Assembly: GCF_001043005.1 (NCBI RefSeq)
Contig: NZ_JYKZ01000012.1
Span: forward strand, 1-64,000
From: Pseudomonas psychrophila
GTDB lineage: Bacteria > Pseudomonadota > Gammaproteobacteria > Pseudomonadales > Pseudomonadaceae
Reading direction: 5' to 3'
DNA length: 64,000 nucleotides
This document shows, piece after piece, positions 50,779 to 60,385 of the stretch. A program made the position numbers and the translations under genes. Every line of letters begins with the position of its first letter. Positions within the stretch are counted from its first letter, which is position 1. The notes below the pieces were generated by a model. The model saw only the letters and a list, made by a program, of their open reading frames with translations. It had not been told where the DNA came from and did not search any database.

Positions 50779-52536
50779 TCACATCCCTACATTGAACTGC
50801 AACGCCGCCAGTCGCGCATACAGCGGATTACTGGCGATCAACTGTGCGTGAGTGCCAATGGCAACCAGCTTGCCCTGATCCATTACCGCGATGCGGTCGG
50901 CGTTTTGCACGGTGGCCAGGCGGTGAGCAATCACCAGCGTCGTTCGGCCTTGCATCAGGCTGGGCAATGCCTCTTGGATCAAGTGTTCGCTCTGGGCATC
51001 CAGGGCACTGGTGGCTTCGTCCAGCAACAAAATGGGCGCATCGACCAGCAGCGCCCGGGCAATAGCCAGACGCTGACGTTGACCGCCCGACAAACCCAGA
51101 CCGCCGTCACCCAAGTGGGTTTTATAGCCCTCGGGCATTTGCAGGATGAAGTCGTGGGCATGGGCAATTCGCGCGGCGGCTTCAACTTGCGCATCACTGG
51201 CGCCAGCATTGCCATAACGGATGTTGTCTTCAATGGTGCCGAAAAACAGGGCCGGGGTTTGCGACACCAGGGCAAAGCAACGACGCAGGTCGTGCGGGTC
51301 TAGCTGGGTGATGGGCTGCTCCTCCAACAAAATCCGCCCTTGCTGGGGATCGTAGAAGCGCAGCAGCAGGTCGAACAACGTCGACTTGCCCGCTCCTGAC
51401 GGGCCGACCAGCGCCAGGGTCTCCCCTGCATTGACCGACAGGCTCAGACCATCAATGGCATAACTTTCAGGCCGCGACGGGTAGGCAAATCGCAGGTCTT
51501 CAAGCCGCAGATTGCCGTCCACCCGCTCAGGCAACACTCGTAGATCCTTGTCCGGTGCCAGGATCAGGCTTTTTGCCTGCAGCAGTTCGGCAATTCGCTC
51601 CGCCGCACCTGCCGCCTGTTGCAACTCGCCAATAACTTCGCTCAGGGTGCCGAACGCGCTCCCTACAACCAAGCTGTAAAACACAAAGGCTGCCAGCTCG
51701 CCACCGGTGATGCGCCCTGCGATGACGTCCATGCCACCGACCCACAGCATCACCCCCACAGCCCCCAGCACCAGCAGGATCACCAGCGTGATCAACCATG
51801 CCCGTTGCAGAATGCGTTTGCGTGCAGTGGCAAACGCATGCTCAACGGTGCTGGCAAAACGCTGCTGATCCTGCTGTTGGTGGTTGTAGGCCTGGACCGT
51901 CTTGATTTGGCCCAAGGCTTCGGCGACATAGCTGCCGACATCCGCTATCCGGTCCTGACTCTGGCGCGAGAGGCTGCGCACCCGACGGCCAAAAAACAGG
52001 ATGGGCACCAGCACCAGAGGCAGGGCGACCACCACAATACTGGTGAGTTTGGGGTTGGTGACAAACAGCAGGACCACGCCACCCACCACCATCAGGCTGT
52101 TACGCAAGAACAAGGACAGCGAAGAACCAATCACTGACTGCAGCAAGGTGGTGTCGGTGGTCAGTCGTGACTGGATTTCAGAACTGCGGTTGTTCTCATA
52201 GAACCCGGGGTGCAAGTCGATCAGGTGATTGAACACCTGGCGGCGAATATCGGCGACCACCCGCTCACCGATCCATGACACCAGATAAAAACGTACAAAA
52301 GTGCCCACGGACAAGCCGAGCACCAGCACCAGAAAAAAACCGATGGACTGGTTAAGCAGATGGGGGGACTGAGTCATAAAACCCTTGTCCACCAACAAGC
52401 GAATGCCCTGCCCCATCGACAAGGTGATCCCCGCTGTGACAATCAGGGCCAACAGGGCGCCAAATGCATGCCAACGATAGGGGGCAATGAAATGGGTGGC
52501 CAGACGAATGGCACGACGATGACGGGACGAAAGCAT
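50779..52536 (-). CDS. MsbA-like ABC exporter, fused permease and ATPase
   Basis: A 585-residue half-transporter: six membrane helices (about 20-320), then an ABC domain with LVGPSGAGKST (Walker A), GLSGGQRQRLAIARALLVDA (signature), and ILLLDEATSALD (Walker B). It resembles lipid and multidrug exporters of the MsbA type but is not msbA proper by context. I set ATG 52536; the longer frame has no support. Substrate unknown. A homodimer is expected. Confidence 0.85.
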   Translation of the reverse strand: MLSSRHRRAIRLATHFIAPYRWHAFGALLALIVTAGITLSMGQGIRLLVDKGFMTQSPHLLNQSIGFFLVLVLGLSVGTFVRFYLVSWIGERVVADIRRQVFNHLIDLHPGFYENNRSSEIQSRLTTDTTLLQSVIGSSLSLFLRNSLMVVGGVVLLFVTNPKLTSIVVVALPLVLVPILFFGRRVRSLSRQSQDRIADVGSYVAEALGQIKTVQAYNHQQQDQQRFASTVEHAFATARKRILQRAWLITLVILLVLGAVGVMLWVGGMDVIAGRITGGELAAFVFYSLVVGSAFGTLSEVIGELQQAAGAAERIAELLQAKSLILAPDKDLRVLPERVDGNLRLEDLRFAYPSRPESYAIDGLSLSVNAGETLALVGPSGAGKSTLFDLLLRFYDPQQGRILLEEQPITQLDPHDLRRCFALVSQTPALFFGTIEDNIRYGNAGASDAQVEAAARIAHAHDFILQMPEGYKTHLGDGGLGLSGGQRQRLAIARALLVDAPILLLDEATSALDAQSEHLIQEALPSLMQGRTTLVIAHRLATVQNADRIAVMDQGKLVAIGTHAQLIASNPLYARLAALQFNVGM

Positions 52537-52789
52537 GGGAGGGGTATCCAGAATGAGGATCAGCGTGAAAAGCCTTACACAGCCTACAACGAAGTTCGGC
52601 TTATCTTGGTAAACCTTTCTCACTCGTCTTGAATATGACCTGCAACAGCAAGCCCTAGGCAGTAATGTTCTAAAGTCGGGGTGGAAGTTTCAGGATATTT
52701 CTGTTGGACTGGGCTGGTGGCCAAGTTTGTAACAGCTTGGTCATTAAACGGATCTACAGTATCGCTACACCCTGATGAGGAGACAGGCC

Positions 52790-52966
52790 ATGGATTTGCA
52801 ACAGAACGCTCAAGCCGTACCGGTGATTCGCACCCAACCACAGCAATCTCTGGGGTGCGCGTTTATCGACGAGAATGGTCAGGAAATCTTGATCACTGAA
52901 GCGATGATTCAGGACGCCTGCCACGAACTGGAGCAACGCCTGGTCAAGCCTGTGCACAAGGACTGA
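52790..52966 (+). CDS. PA1571-family small protein
   Basis: A 58-residue protein matching the PA1571 family: PVIRTQPQQSLGCAFIDENG then LITEAMIQDACHELEQRLVK. GGAGACAGGCC precedes ATG 52790. Function unknown, conserved in Pseudomonas. A strong terminator follows at 53085. Confidence 0.85.
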   Translation: MDLQQNAQAVPVIRTQPQQSLGCAFIDENGQEILITEAMIQDACHELEQRLVKPVHKD

Positions 52967-53084
52967 TCCTCTGTGACAGCGGGCAACCGTGCGATGGCAT
53001 TACTGCGGTTTACCGGACAGACCGCACCGTTTGCATCGCTGACCAGCCAGCTCCACACATGAGATAGCAACCCAAGAATGACTG

Positions 53085-53117
53085 ACCGGCCTTATTGCAT
53101 AAGGCCGGTTTTTTTAT
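53085..53117. terminator. Rho-independent terminator after the PA1571-family gene
   Basis: ACCGGCCTTA-TTGCA-TAAGGCCGGT followed by TTTTTTT, a 10-bp perfect stem just past the pdxB stop on the other strand. Confidence 0.9.
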
Positions 53118-53128
53118 GCCCTGACTCT

Positions 53129-54271
53129 TTAGACAGGCACCGCACCCAAGGCCTTTACCAGTTGATTCAAGGCCACTGACTCACCCTCGATATGCACAGG
53201 CAGGCCTTCGATTTCGCGGCGAATCGGGTAGTGCTTGCGCAATGCATCGAACGCCAGCTTCTGCTCCTGGACACTGCCGATCAGGCTACGACGAAAATCC
53301 GCATCGTCACGGCGCGGGTCGTACACACCGCGACAAATCATGGCCATGGCCCAGCCAGGATCGCTGTCGGCATTCAGTTCAACCTTCGCCAGCCATGGAG
53401 CGGGCAGCAGGTCGGCGAGTTTGACCTGCGGGGTATGCCCCAGAAAATCACATAACGCCTGATAAACCTGCGCAGTACCACGCTGCTTGCCATCCAGGCT
53501 GTACCCGGCAATGTGTGGAGTCGCCAGTACGCACAGGTCAGCCAGTTCGACGTCGACTTGCGGCTCGCCCTCCCACACATCCAGCACTGCCTGCAGGTCT
53601 TCGCGTCGGGTCAATACTTCGCGCAGCGCCGCGTTATCAACGACTGGACCGCGGCTGGCGTTGATCAGCCAGGTGCCCGGTTTCAGTTGCTCCAGACGTT
53701 GCTGATCGAGCAAGTGCCAGGTCGGGTAGTCGCCGGTTTTGCTTAGCGGGGTGTGCAGGCTGAGTACATCACACTGCTCGATGATCTGTTCGAGGGTGAC
53801 GTAATCACCTCCTTCACAGGCCTGACGCACGGGGTCGCAAACCAGTACGTTGAGGCCCAGAGCACGCAGAACGTTGACCAGACGACCGCCCACTTCACCG
53901 GCGCCGATCACACCGTAGGTACGCCGGGTCAGATCGACACCTTCAATTTCGGCCAGGGTCAACAGGCTGCCAAGCACGTAATCGACCACACCACGGGCAT
54001 TGCAACCGGGGGCGCTGGACCACTGAATACCGGCTTGCTGAATGTAGTCGAGGGCCAGGTGATCGGTACCGATGGTGCATGTGCCGACAAACCGCACCGC
54101 GCTGCCTTCAAGCAACTCACGGTCCACTTTGGTCACCGAACGCACCAGCAGGACGTCTGCATCGTGGACGTCTGCGCGGCTGATCTGACGCCCCGGCAAA
54201 CGGCGTATTTCACCGAAGTCAGCAAAAAACTCTTCGATCAGCGGAATATTTTCGTCAGCAACAATCAACAT
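53129..54271 (-). CDS. pdxB: Erythronate-4-phosphate dehydrogenase PdxB
   Basis: A 380-residue D-isomer dehydrogenase of vitamin B6 synthesis. It has MLIVADENIPLIEEFFADFG at the N-terminus, GVIGAGEVGGRLVNVLRALG as the NAD loop, and a C-terminal PdxB-specific dimerisation domain of about 90 residues. It oxidises 4-phosphoerythronate to the 2-oxo acid, an early step to pyridoxal phosphate. Confidence 0.95.
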   Translation of the reverse strand: MLIVADENIPLIEEFFADFGEIRRLPGRQISRADVHDADVLLVRSVTKVDRELLEGSAVRFVGTCTIGTDHLALDYIQQAGIQWSSAPGCNARGVVDYVLGSLLTLAEIEGVDLTRRTYGVIGAGEVGGRLVNVLRALGLNVLVCDPVRQACEGGDYVTLEQIIEQCDVLSLHTPLSKTGDYPTWHLLDQQRLEQLKPGTWLINASRGPVVDNAALREVLTRREDLQAVLDVWEGEPQVDVELADLCVLATPHIAGYSLDGKQRGTAQVYQALCDFLGHTPQVKLADLLPAPWLAKVELNADSDPGWAMAMICRGVYDPRRDDADFRRSLIGSVQEQKLAFDALRKHYPIRREIEGLPVHIEGESVALNQLVKALGAVPV

Positions 54272-54446
54272 GGCAGGCTCCTTTGGCGGAGTGGCAGTGT
54301 AGGCGTTGTTACGCTGAATGGGCCAGCCAAGCGTGGAAGGTACTTACGATCATGCTTACAAAGCTCCTACAACTCAGTGTTTTCTGACCTTTTGGTCAAG
54401 CGTACAATCGCCAGCTTTGCGCGTTAAACACTGTGGATGCACGCTT

Positions 54447-55847
54447 GTGAACTCTGTCACTCATACCCCCCCTTCTACCGCTGTAAGCCGCCCGGCCCGG
54501 GTTCGTACAGAAGTACGCGCACTCCTGGCGCTGGCGTTTCCGATCATCATTTCGCAAATCGCCACCACCGCCATGGGGTTTGTCGATGCGGTGATGGCCG
54601 GGCGTGTCGGTCCTCGGGATCTGGCTGCCGTGGCGCTGGGCAACTCTATCTGGGTCCCGGTGTTTTTACTGATGTCGGGCATTTTGTTGGCCACCACCCC
54701 CAAGGTGGCACAGCGTTTTGGCGCGGATGCTCACAGTGACATTGGCCCGATCGTGCGCCAGGCCCTGTGGCTGGCGCTGATCACCGGCCTGTGCGCGGCC
54801 CTGATTCTGATCGGTGCCGAGCCACTTTTGCATGCGATGAAGGTCGACCCTGACTTGATCGACCCGAGCATGGGCTATTTATACGGGATCGCCAGTGGCA
54901 TGCCGGCCGTTGGGCTGTATTGCGTGTTGCGCAACTTCAGCGATGGCCTGGGTAAAACCCGACCAAGCATGGTGCTGGGGCTGAGTGCACTGGCACTCAA
55001 TATCCCGATCAACTACATCTTCATTTATGGTCACTTTGGCGTCCCGGCCATGGGCGGCGTGGGCTGTGGCTGGGCGACGGCTATTGTGATGTGGTTCATG
55101 GCCATCGGTATGGTGGTCTGGACATGGCGTGGGGCAATCTACCAGTCGAGCAAGGTCTACAGCCATTTTGAATGGCCCCAGTGGGCGATTCTCAAGCGCT
55201 TGCTCAGCGTGGGCTTGCCGATTGGTATCGCGGTCTTTGCCGAGTCGAGCATTTTTGCGGTGATTGCGCTGCTGATCGGCAGTTTGGGTGCAACCGTTGT
55301 AGCGGGCCATCAGATCGCATTGAACTTCAGTTCACTGGTTTTCATGATTCCGTATTCGCTGGGCATGGCCATTACGGTGCGTGTAGGCCAGGCCTTGGGC
55401 CGCCAGCAACCTCGTGAGGCACGGTTTGTGGCTGGCGTCGGCATGGGCACCGCCCTGGTCTGGGCGGCCATTTCCGCCAGTCTGATCCTGCTGCTGCGTG
55501 AGCAAATTGCGACCGTCTATACCGCCGATCTAAGGGTGATCGAGGTGGCAACCATGCTGCTGATGTTTGCCGCGCTGTATCAGTTTTCAGACGTGATCCA
55601 GGTGACGGCCGCCGGCGCATTGCGCGGCTATCAAGACACGCGGGTGACGATGGTCTTGACGTTGTTTGCGTATTGGGGGATTGGTCTGCCGGTGGGCTAC
55701 GCGCTGGGGCTGACGGACTGGTTTGGCGCAGCCAATGGCCCGAGCGGGCTGTGGCAGGGTTTGATCGTTGGCCTGACCTGCGCCGCGCTGATGCTTGGCG
55801 TGCGGCTGGCGCGCAGTGCGAAAAAACATATTCGCCGCAGCGCCTGA
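54447..55847 (+). CDS. MATE-family multidrug efflux pump (PmpM-like)
   Basis: A 466-residue, 12-helix cation-coupled exporter (NorM branch). It carries LALAFPIIISQIATTAMGFV, DAVMAGRVGPRDLAAVALGN and the internal second half with the same pattern. P. aeruginosa PmpM has this size and exports cationic drugs by proton exchange. I set GTG 54447 (VNSVTHTP), because the region upstream to 54318 is not conserved. A REP pair follows. Confidence 0.85.
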   Translation: MNSVTHTPPSTAVSRPARVRTEVRALLALAFPIIISQIATTAMGFVDAVMAGRVGPRDLAAVALGNSIWVPVFLLMSGILLATTPKVAQRFGADAHSDIGPIVRQALWLALITGLCAALILIGAEPLLHAMKVDPDLIDPSMGYLYGIASGMPAVGLYCVLRNFSDGLGKTRPSMVLGLSALALNIPINYIFIYGHFGVPAMGGVGCGWATAIVMWFMAIGMVVWTWRGAIYQSSKVYSHFEWPQWAILKRLLSVGLPIGIAVFAESSIFAVIALLIGSLGATVVAGHQIALNFSSLVFMIPYSLGMAITVRVGQALGRQQPREARFVAGVGMGTALVWAAISASLILLLREQIATVYTADLRVIEVATMLLMFAALYQFSDVIQVTAAGALRGYQDTRVTMVLTLFAYWGIGLPVGYALGLTDWFGAANGPSGLWQGLIVGLTCAALMLGVRLARSAKKHIRRSA

Positions 55848-55848
55848 C

Positions 55849-55916
55849 GTGTGGGAGTGAGCCTGCTCGCGAACGCCTCAATGCGGCGACTTTCGCGAGC
55901 AGGCTCGCTCCCACGG
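55849..55916. repeat. REP pair, inverted
   Basis: GTGGGAGTGAGCCTGCTCGC and GCGAGCAGGCTCGCTCCCAC surround a 27-base spacer between the MATE gene and tusA. Confidence 0.9.
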
Positions 55917-55931
55917 TAGCAACCTGAACGT

Positions 55932-56180
55932 TTAATCCTGCTTCTTGCGGATCCAGTACAGGTACTTGCCCGCCTCTTCCTGTTGCCCCACCAGTTCATG
56001 GTCCAGAAACACGCAGAACTTGGGAATGTCACGGCGAGTCGAGGGGTCGGTGGCGATGACTTTCAACAAGCCACCCGGCGCTAGATCGCGAATGTGTTGG
56101 TGCAGCATCATCACCGGCTCAGGGCAGTTGAGGCCGGTGGCATCCAGAGTGCCGTCAACCGGCAGGTCAGTAAAACTCAT
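55932..56180 (-). CDS. tusA: Sulfurtransferase TusA
   Basis: An 82-residue sulfur carrier. The active Cys is in TLDATGLNCPEPVMMLHQ. TusA takes persulfide sulfur from IscS and passes it toward 2-thiouridine in tRNA. It lies 14 bases downstream of the rlmM stop on the same strand and may be expressed with it. Confidence 0.95.
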   Translation of the reverse strand: MSFTDLPVDGTLDATGLNCPEPVMMLHQHIRDLAPGGLLKVIATDPSTRRDIPKFCVFLDHELVGQQEEAGKYLYWIRKKQD

Positions 56181-56194
56181 CAGTTACTCCCGAA

Positions 56195-57271
56195 TCAGCG
56201 AGATTTAGGTTTTTTAACGTCCAGTCGACGCAAATGGCAGGTCACTTCTTCACGGTCGTGATACAGCTGCTTGCAGCCGATTTCAACCTGGATGCCACGA
56301 GCCTTGAAGCCGTCTGCAATCCGGTCGAGCAAGCGACGCACTTCGGCATAACGCTGCTTCATCGGCAGTTTCAGGTTAACCACCGCTTCACGGCAGTGAC
56401 CTTCACCAATCCACTCTTCAAGCATCGCAGCATTGCGCGCCGGTTTCTCGACGATGTCGCAGACCATCCAGTCCACCGGCTGCTTGGGCTTGAAGGTAAA
56501 GCCATCGGCCATCAAGTGCTGCACCAGGCCGGTGTCCATCAGGCTTTCAGCCATTGGGCCGTTGTCGATGGCGGTCACGATCATGCCGCGATTTACCAAC
56601 TGCCAGGTCCAGCCACCCGGGGCAGCGCCCAGGTCAACGCCGGTCATGTCGCTGTGCAAGCGCTCATCCCACTGATCGCGGGGGATAAAGTGATGCCAGG
56701 CCTCTTCCAGCTTGAGCGTCGAACGGCTCGGTGCCTCACGGGGGAACTTGAGGCGCGGAATGCCCATGGGCCACATGGCTGAGTTGTTGGCTTCTGCCAG
56801 TCCTAGGAATACTTCGCGGCCACTTTTAAAGGTCAGCAGCAGACGCGGCTTGTGCGCGTCGTCTTCAACCAGCTTTCCGGCCTTGATCAACGCCTTGCGC
56901 AGATGGGCATCAAACTTTTTGCAGAAATTGGACAGCTCTTTACCGTCATTGGTATCGACTATTTCCAGCCACAGACTGCCGCACACCGGAAAGTCCGCCA
57001 TGTGCTCAAGGATAACGCTGATGCGGTCGGTTTCCGGAAGATCGACAAAGCCGCCACGGGCCCATTGGCGCGGGAAGATCAGCTCGGCAAAACGCAAACC
57101 TTTCATCAGGCGTTCAGCGCCGCCTTCTTCGGTGCACACAAATTCGGCGCAGGCAGTGCTCGGCTTGGCCTTGGCATAGCCAGACACATTGAGACGGGCG
57201 GCGTGTTCGGCAATTTCCGAGCAGACTTCGCCTTCAAACCCGGGCCGGCAGTGCATAAAAACGGTGTTCAT
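56195..57271 (-). CDS. rlmM: 23S rRNA (cytidine-2498-2-prime-O)-methyltransferase RlmM
   Basis: A 358-residue methyltransferase. A THUMP-like N-terminal part precedes the RrmJ-type Rossmann domain with GVDLGAAPGGWTWQLVNRG (SAM loop) and the catalytic Asp-Lys-Lys residues around KQPVDWMVCDIVEKPARNAA and VVNLKLPMKQRY. ATG 57271 follows AGGAGTAATTC; the longer frame is unsupported. Confidence 0.94.
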   Translation of the reverse strand: MNTVFMHCRPGFEGEVCSEIAEHAARLNVSGYAKAKPSTACAEFVCTEEGGAERLMKGLRFAELIFPRQWARGGFVDLPETDRISVILEHMADFPVCGSLWLEIVDTNDGKELSNFCKKFDAHLRKALIKAGKLVEDDAHKPRLLLTFKSGREVFLGLAEANNSAMWPMGIPRLKFPREAPSRSTLKLEEAWHHFIPRDQWDERLHSDMTGVDLGAAPGGWTWQLVNRGMIVTAIDNGPMAESLMDTGLVQHLMADGFTFKPKQPVDWMVCDIVEKPARNAAMLEEWIGEGHCREAVVNLKLPMKQRYAEVRRLLDRIADGFKARGIQVEIGCKQLYHDREEVTCHLRRLDVKKPKSR

Positions 57272-57475
57272 TGAATTACTCCTGGGCAGCGGGCAGGAAT
57301 TGGCCGGCTGCGCATCCTTGATTTGGCGCAAGGACTGTCACGAAAAGGTCGGCATGATAGCCGAGTTCGGAACCTTGAACCCGCAAAGACAGTCCAGTTA
57401 TTAGCCAGAGCCCGGAATCAGAGCTAGGTTTGAAGCTCTGTTTATGCAACGTGATCCGTCTAAAGGAGTCATTTC

Positions 57476-60217
57476 ATGTCCTCCCTCGATAGCCTGAATA
57501 CCCTAGCCACATTAAAAGTCGACGATAAGACTTATCACTACTTCAGCCTCCCGCTCGCCGCCAAATCTTTGGGCGACCTGAGCAAGCTGCCAATGTCGCT
57601 CAAAGTGTTGCTGGAAAACCTGCTGCGCTGGGAGGACGGCAAAACCGTTACCGAGCCCGACCTCAAGGCACTGGCCGCATGGCTCAAGGAGCGGCGCAGT
57701 GACCGGGAAATCCAGTACCGCCCTGCCCGGGTGCTGATGCAAGACTTCACCGGTGTCCCGGCCGTAGTCGATCTGGCCGCCATGCGCGCCGCAATGGCCA
57801 AGGCGGGTGGCGATCCGCAGCGTATCAACCCGCTGTCCCCCGTGGACCTGGTCATTGACCACTCGGTGATGGTTGACCGGTTCGCCAGCGCCAGCGCCTT
57901 TGAGCAAAACGTCGACATCGAGATGGAACGCAACGGCGAACGGTATGCGTTTTTGCGCTGGGGGCAGAATGCCTTCGATAACTTCAGCGTCGTCCCGCCC
58001 GGCACCGGGATTTGCCATCAGGTAAACCTGGAGTATCTGGGTCGTACGGTCTGGACCAAAGACGAAGACGGCCGCACGTATGCCTTTCCAGACACGCTGG
58101 TAGGCACCGATTCCCATACAACGATGATCAATGGCCTCGGCGTATTAGGCTGGGGCGTGGGCGGGATCGAAGCTGAAGCTGCAATGCTCGGCCAGCCCGT
58201 GTCGATGCTGATCCCCGAAGTGGTGGGTTTCAAACTCAGCGGCAAACTCAAAGAAGGCATCACCGCTACGGACCTGGTACTGACCGTCACGCAAATGCTG
58301 CGCAGCAAGGGCGTTGTCGGCAAGTTCGTGGAGTTTTACGGTGATGGACTGGCGGATCTTCCTCTGGCGGACCGCGCCACCATTGCCAACATGGCCCCGG
58401 AATATGGCGCCACCTGCGGCTTTTTCCCAGTCGATGAAATCACCCTGGACTACCTGCGTTTGTCCGGGCGCCCAGAAGCCACCGTCAAATTGGTCGAGGC
58501 CTATTGCAAGACCCAGGGTTTGTGGCGCACAGCAGGTCAGGAACCGATATTCACCGAAACCCTGGCACTGGACATGAGCACTGTAGAAGCCAGTCTGGCC
58601 GGGCCAAAACGCCCGCAAGACCGGGTTTCGCTGCCCAATGTCGGCCAGGCCTTCGACGAGTTTCTCAGCCTGCAATTCAAACCCGCCAATAAAGAAGAAG
58701 GCCGCCTTGAAAGCGAGGGCGGTGGCGGTGTGGCCGTGGGCAATGCGGACTTGATCGGCGAAGCTGACTACAGCTTTGAGGGTCAAACCTATCGTCTGAA
58801 AAACGGCGCCGTGGTCATTGCAGCCATCACCTCGTGCACCAACACCTCGAACCCGAGTGTGATGATGGCCGCCGGATTGGTGGCCAAAAAGGCCGTCGAA
58901 AAAGGCCTGAAGAGCCAGCCCTGGGTTAAGACCTCATTGGCACCGGGTTCCAAGGTAGTGACCGATTACTACAAAGCCGCGGGCCTGACCCAGTACCTCG
59001 ACCAACTGGGTTTCGCCCTGGTGGGTTATGGCTGCACGACCTGCATCGGCAACTCAGGGCCATTGCCCGAGCCCATAGAAAAGGCAATTACCCAATCCGA
59101 TCTGACCGTGGCTTCGGTGCTGTCAGGCAACCGCAACTTTGAAGGGCGCGTACATCCATTGGTGAAAACCAACTGGCTGGCCTCCCCTCCGCTGGTGGTG
59201 GCGTATGCCCTGGCGGGTACCGTACGTATCGATATCAGTCGTGAGCCACTGGGTACAGGTAACGATGGCCAGCCGGTGTTCCTGCGCGATATCTGGCCCA
59301 GCCAGAAAGAAATCGCCGACGCCGTGGCCCAGGTCACGACCGGTATGTTCCACAAGGAATACGCCGAAGTGTTTGCCGGTGATGCCCAGTGGCAAGCCAT
59401 CGAAGTGCCGCAAGCCGCGACTTATGTCTGGCAGGCTGATTCGACCTACATCCAGCATCCGCCGTTTTTCGACAACATCAGCGGACCTTTGCCGGTGATT
59501 GCTGACGTCAAGGCTGCGAATATTCTGGCACTGCTGGGCGATTCAGTGACCACCGACCACATCTCACCCGCCGGCAACATCAAGGCGGACAGCCCCGCCG
59601 GCCGTTACCTGCGTGATAAAGGCGTCGAGCCCCGTGACTTCAACTCCTATGGCTCTCGACGCGGCAACCACGAAGTCATGATGCGTGGCACCTTTGCCAA
59701 TATCCGCATCCGCAACGAAATGCTCGGTGGCGAAGAAGGCGGCAATACGATCTACATTCCCACCGGCGAGAAAATGCCGATCTACGATGCGGCCATGCGT
59801 TATCAGGCATCCGGCACACCGCTGGTGGTGATTGCCGGTCAAGAATACGGTACCGGCTCCAGCCGTGACTGGGCGGCCAAAGGCACTAACCTGCTGGGGG
59901 TCAAAGCGGTGATTGCTGAAAGCTTTGAGCGTATCCACCGCTCGAACCTGGTCGGCATGGGCGTTCTACCTTTGCAGTTCAAGCTCGATCAGAACCGCAA
60001 GAGCCTGAACCTTACAGGCAAGGAGACCCTGGATATTCTGGGTCTGACCGGCGCCCAATTGCAGCCACGGATGAACGTGACGCTGGTGATCACCCGTGAG
60101 GATGGCAGCCAGGAAAAAGTCGATGTGCTCTGCAGGATCGACACGCTAAACGAAGTGGAATACTTCAAGGCAGGCGGGATTTTGCACTATGTATTGCGTC
60201 AGCTGATTGCCTCTTAG
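57476..60217 (+). CDS. acnA: Aconitate hydratase A
   Basis: A 913-residue aconitase that isomerises citrate to isocitrate through cis-aconitate. The three cluster-ligand cysteines are visible in SCTNTSNPSV and GYGCTTCIGNSGP. ATG 57476 follows AAAGGAGTCATTTC. It uses the cis-aconitate produced by TcuA if that pathway is active. A short AGAGCT/AGCTCT repeat lies upstream at about 57420-57440. Confidence 0.96.
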   Translation: MSSLDSLNTLATLKVDDKTYHYFSLPLAAKSLGDLSKLPMSLKVLLENLLRWEDGKTVTEPDLKALAAWLKERRSDREIQYRPARVLMQDFTGVPAVVDLAAMRAAMAKAGGDPQRINPLSPVDLVIDHSVMVDRFASASAFEQNVDIEMERNGERYAFLRWGQNAFDNFSVVPPGTGICHQVNLEYLGRTVWTKDEDGRTYAFPDTLVGTDSHTTMINGLGVLGWGVGGIEAEAAMLGQPVSMLIPEVVGFKLSGKLKEGITATDLVLTVTQMLRSKGVVGKFVEFYGDGLADLPLADRATIANMAPEYGATCGFFPVDEITLDYLRLSGRPEATVKLVEAYCKTQGLWRTAGQEPIFTETLALDMSTVEASLAGPKRPQDRVSLPNVGQAFDEFLSLQFKPANKEEGRLESEGGGGVAVGNADLIGEADYSFEGQTYRLKNGAVVIAAITSCTNTSNPSVMMAAGLVAKKAVEKGLKSQPWVKTSLAPGSKVVTDYYKAAGLTQYLDQLGFALVGYGCTTCIGNSGPLPEPIEKAITQSDLTVASVLSGNRNFEGRVHPLVKTNWLASPPLVVAYALAGTVRIDISREPLGTGNDGQPVFLRDIWPSQKEIADAVAQVTTGMFHKEYAEVFAGDAQWQAIEVPQAATYVWQADSTYIQHPPFFDNISGPLPVIADVKAANILALLGDSVTTDHISPAGNIKADSPAGRYLRDKGVEPRDFNSYGSRRGNHEVMMRGTFANIRIRNEMLGGEEGGNTIYIPTGEKMPIYDAAMRYQASGTPLVVIAGQEYGTGSSRDWAAKGTNLLGVKAVIAESFERIHRSNLVGMGVLPLQFKLDQNRKSLNLTGKETLDILGLTGAQLQPRMNVTLVITREDGSQEKVDVLCRIDTLNEVEYFKAGGILHYVLRQLIAS

Positions 60218-60230
60218 TCACACTTCAACC

Positions 60231-60314
60231 TTGTGGGAGCCTCCTCGCGATAGCATCACCGCGTTAATCCTGTGAAACGTATTGCATGCATCGCGAGCAG
60301 GCTCGCTCCCACAA
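60231..60314. repeat. REP pair, inverted and diverged
   Basis: TTGTGGGAGCCTCCTCGCGA at 60231-60250 and GCGAGCAGGCTCGCTCCCAC (60293-60312) after acnA. Confidence 0.8.
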
Positions 60315-60339
60315 GTGCCCGAATCGTTATACTGCCGCG

Positions 60340-60367
60340 CCCCGGACTGGATCCGGGGTGTTTTTTA
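60340..60367 (+). terminator. Hairpin with T tract just before the CPBP gene
   Basis: CCCCGGA-CTGGA-TCCGGGG then TGTTTTTT, 19 bases before ATG 60386. It fits an acnA terminator. A TATACT sequence at 60328 could make it a 5-prime leader hairpin of the next gene instead. Confidence 0.7.
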
Positions 60368-60385
60368 ACGATTCCAAGGATCTTC

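Noticed and set aside
52983..53055. Another REP pair
   Set aside because: It resembles a REP inner spacer (CGATGGCAT...GCATCGC) but lacks both GTGGGAGC arms.
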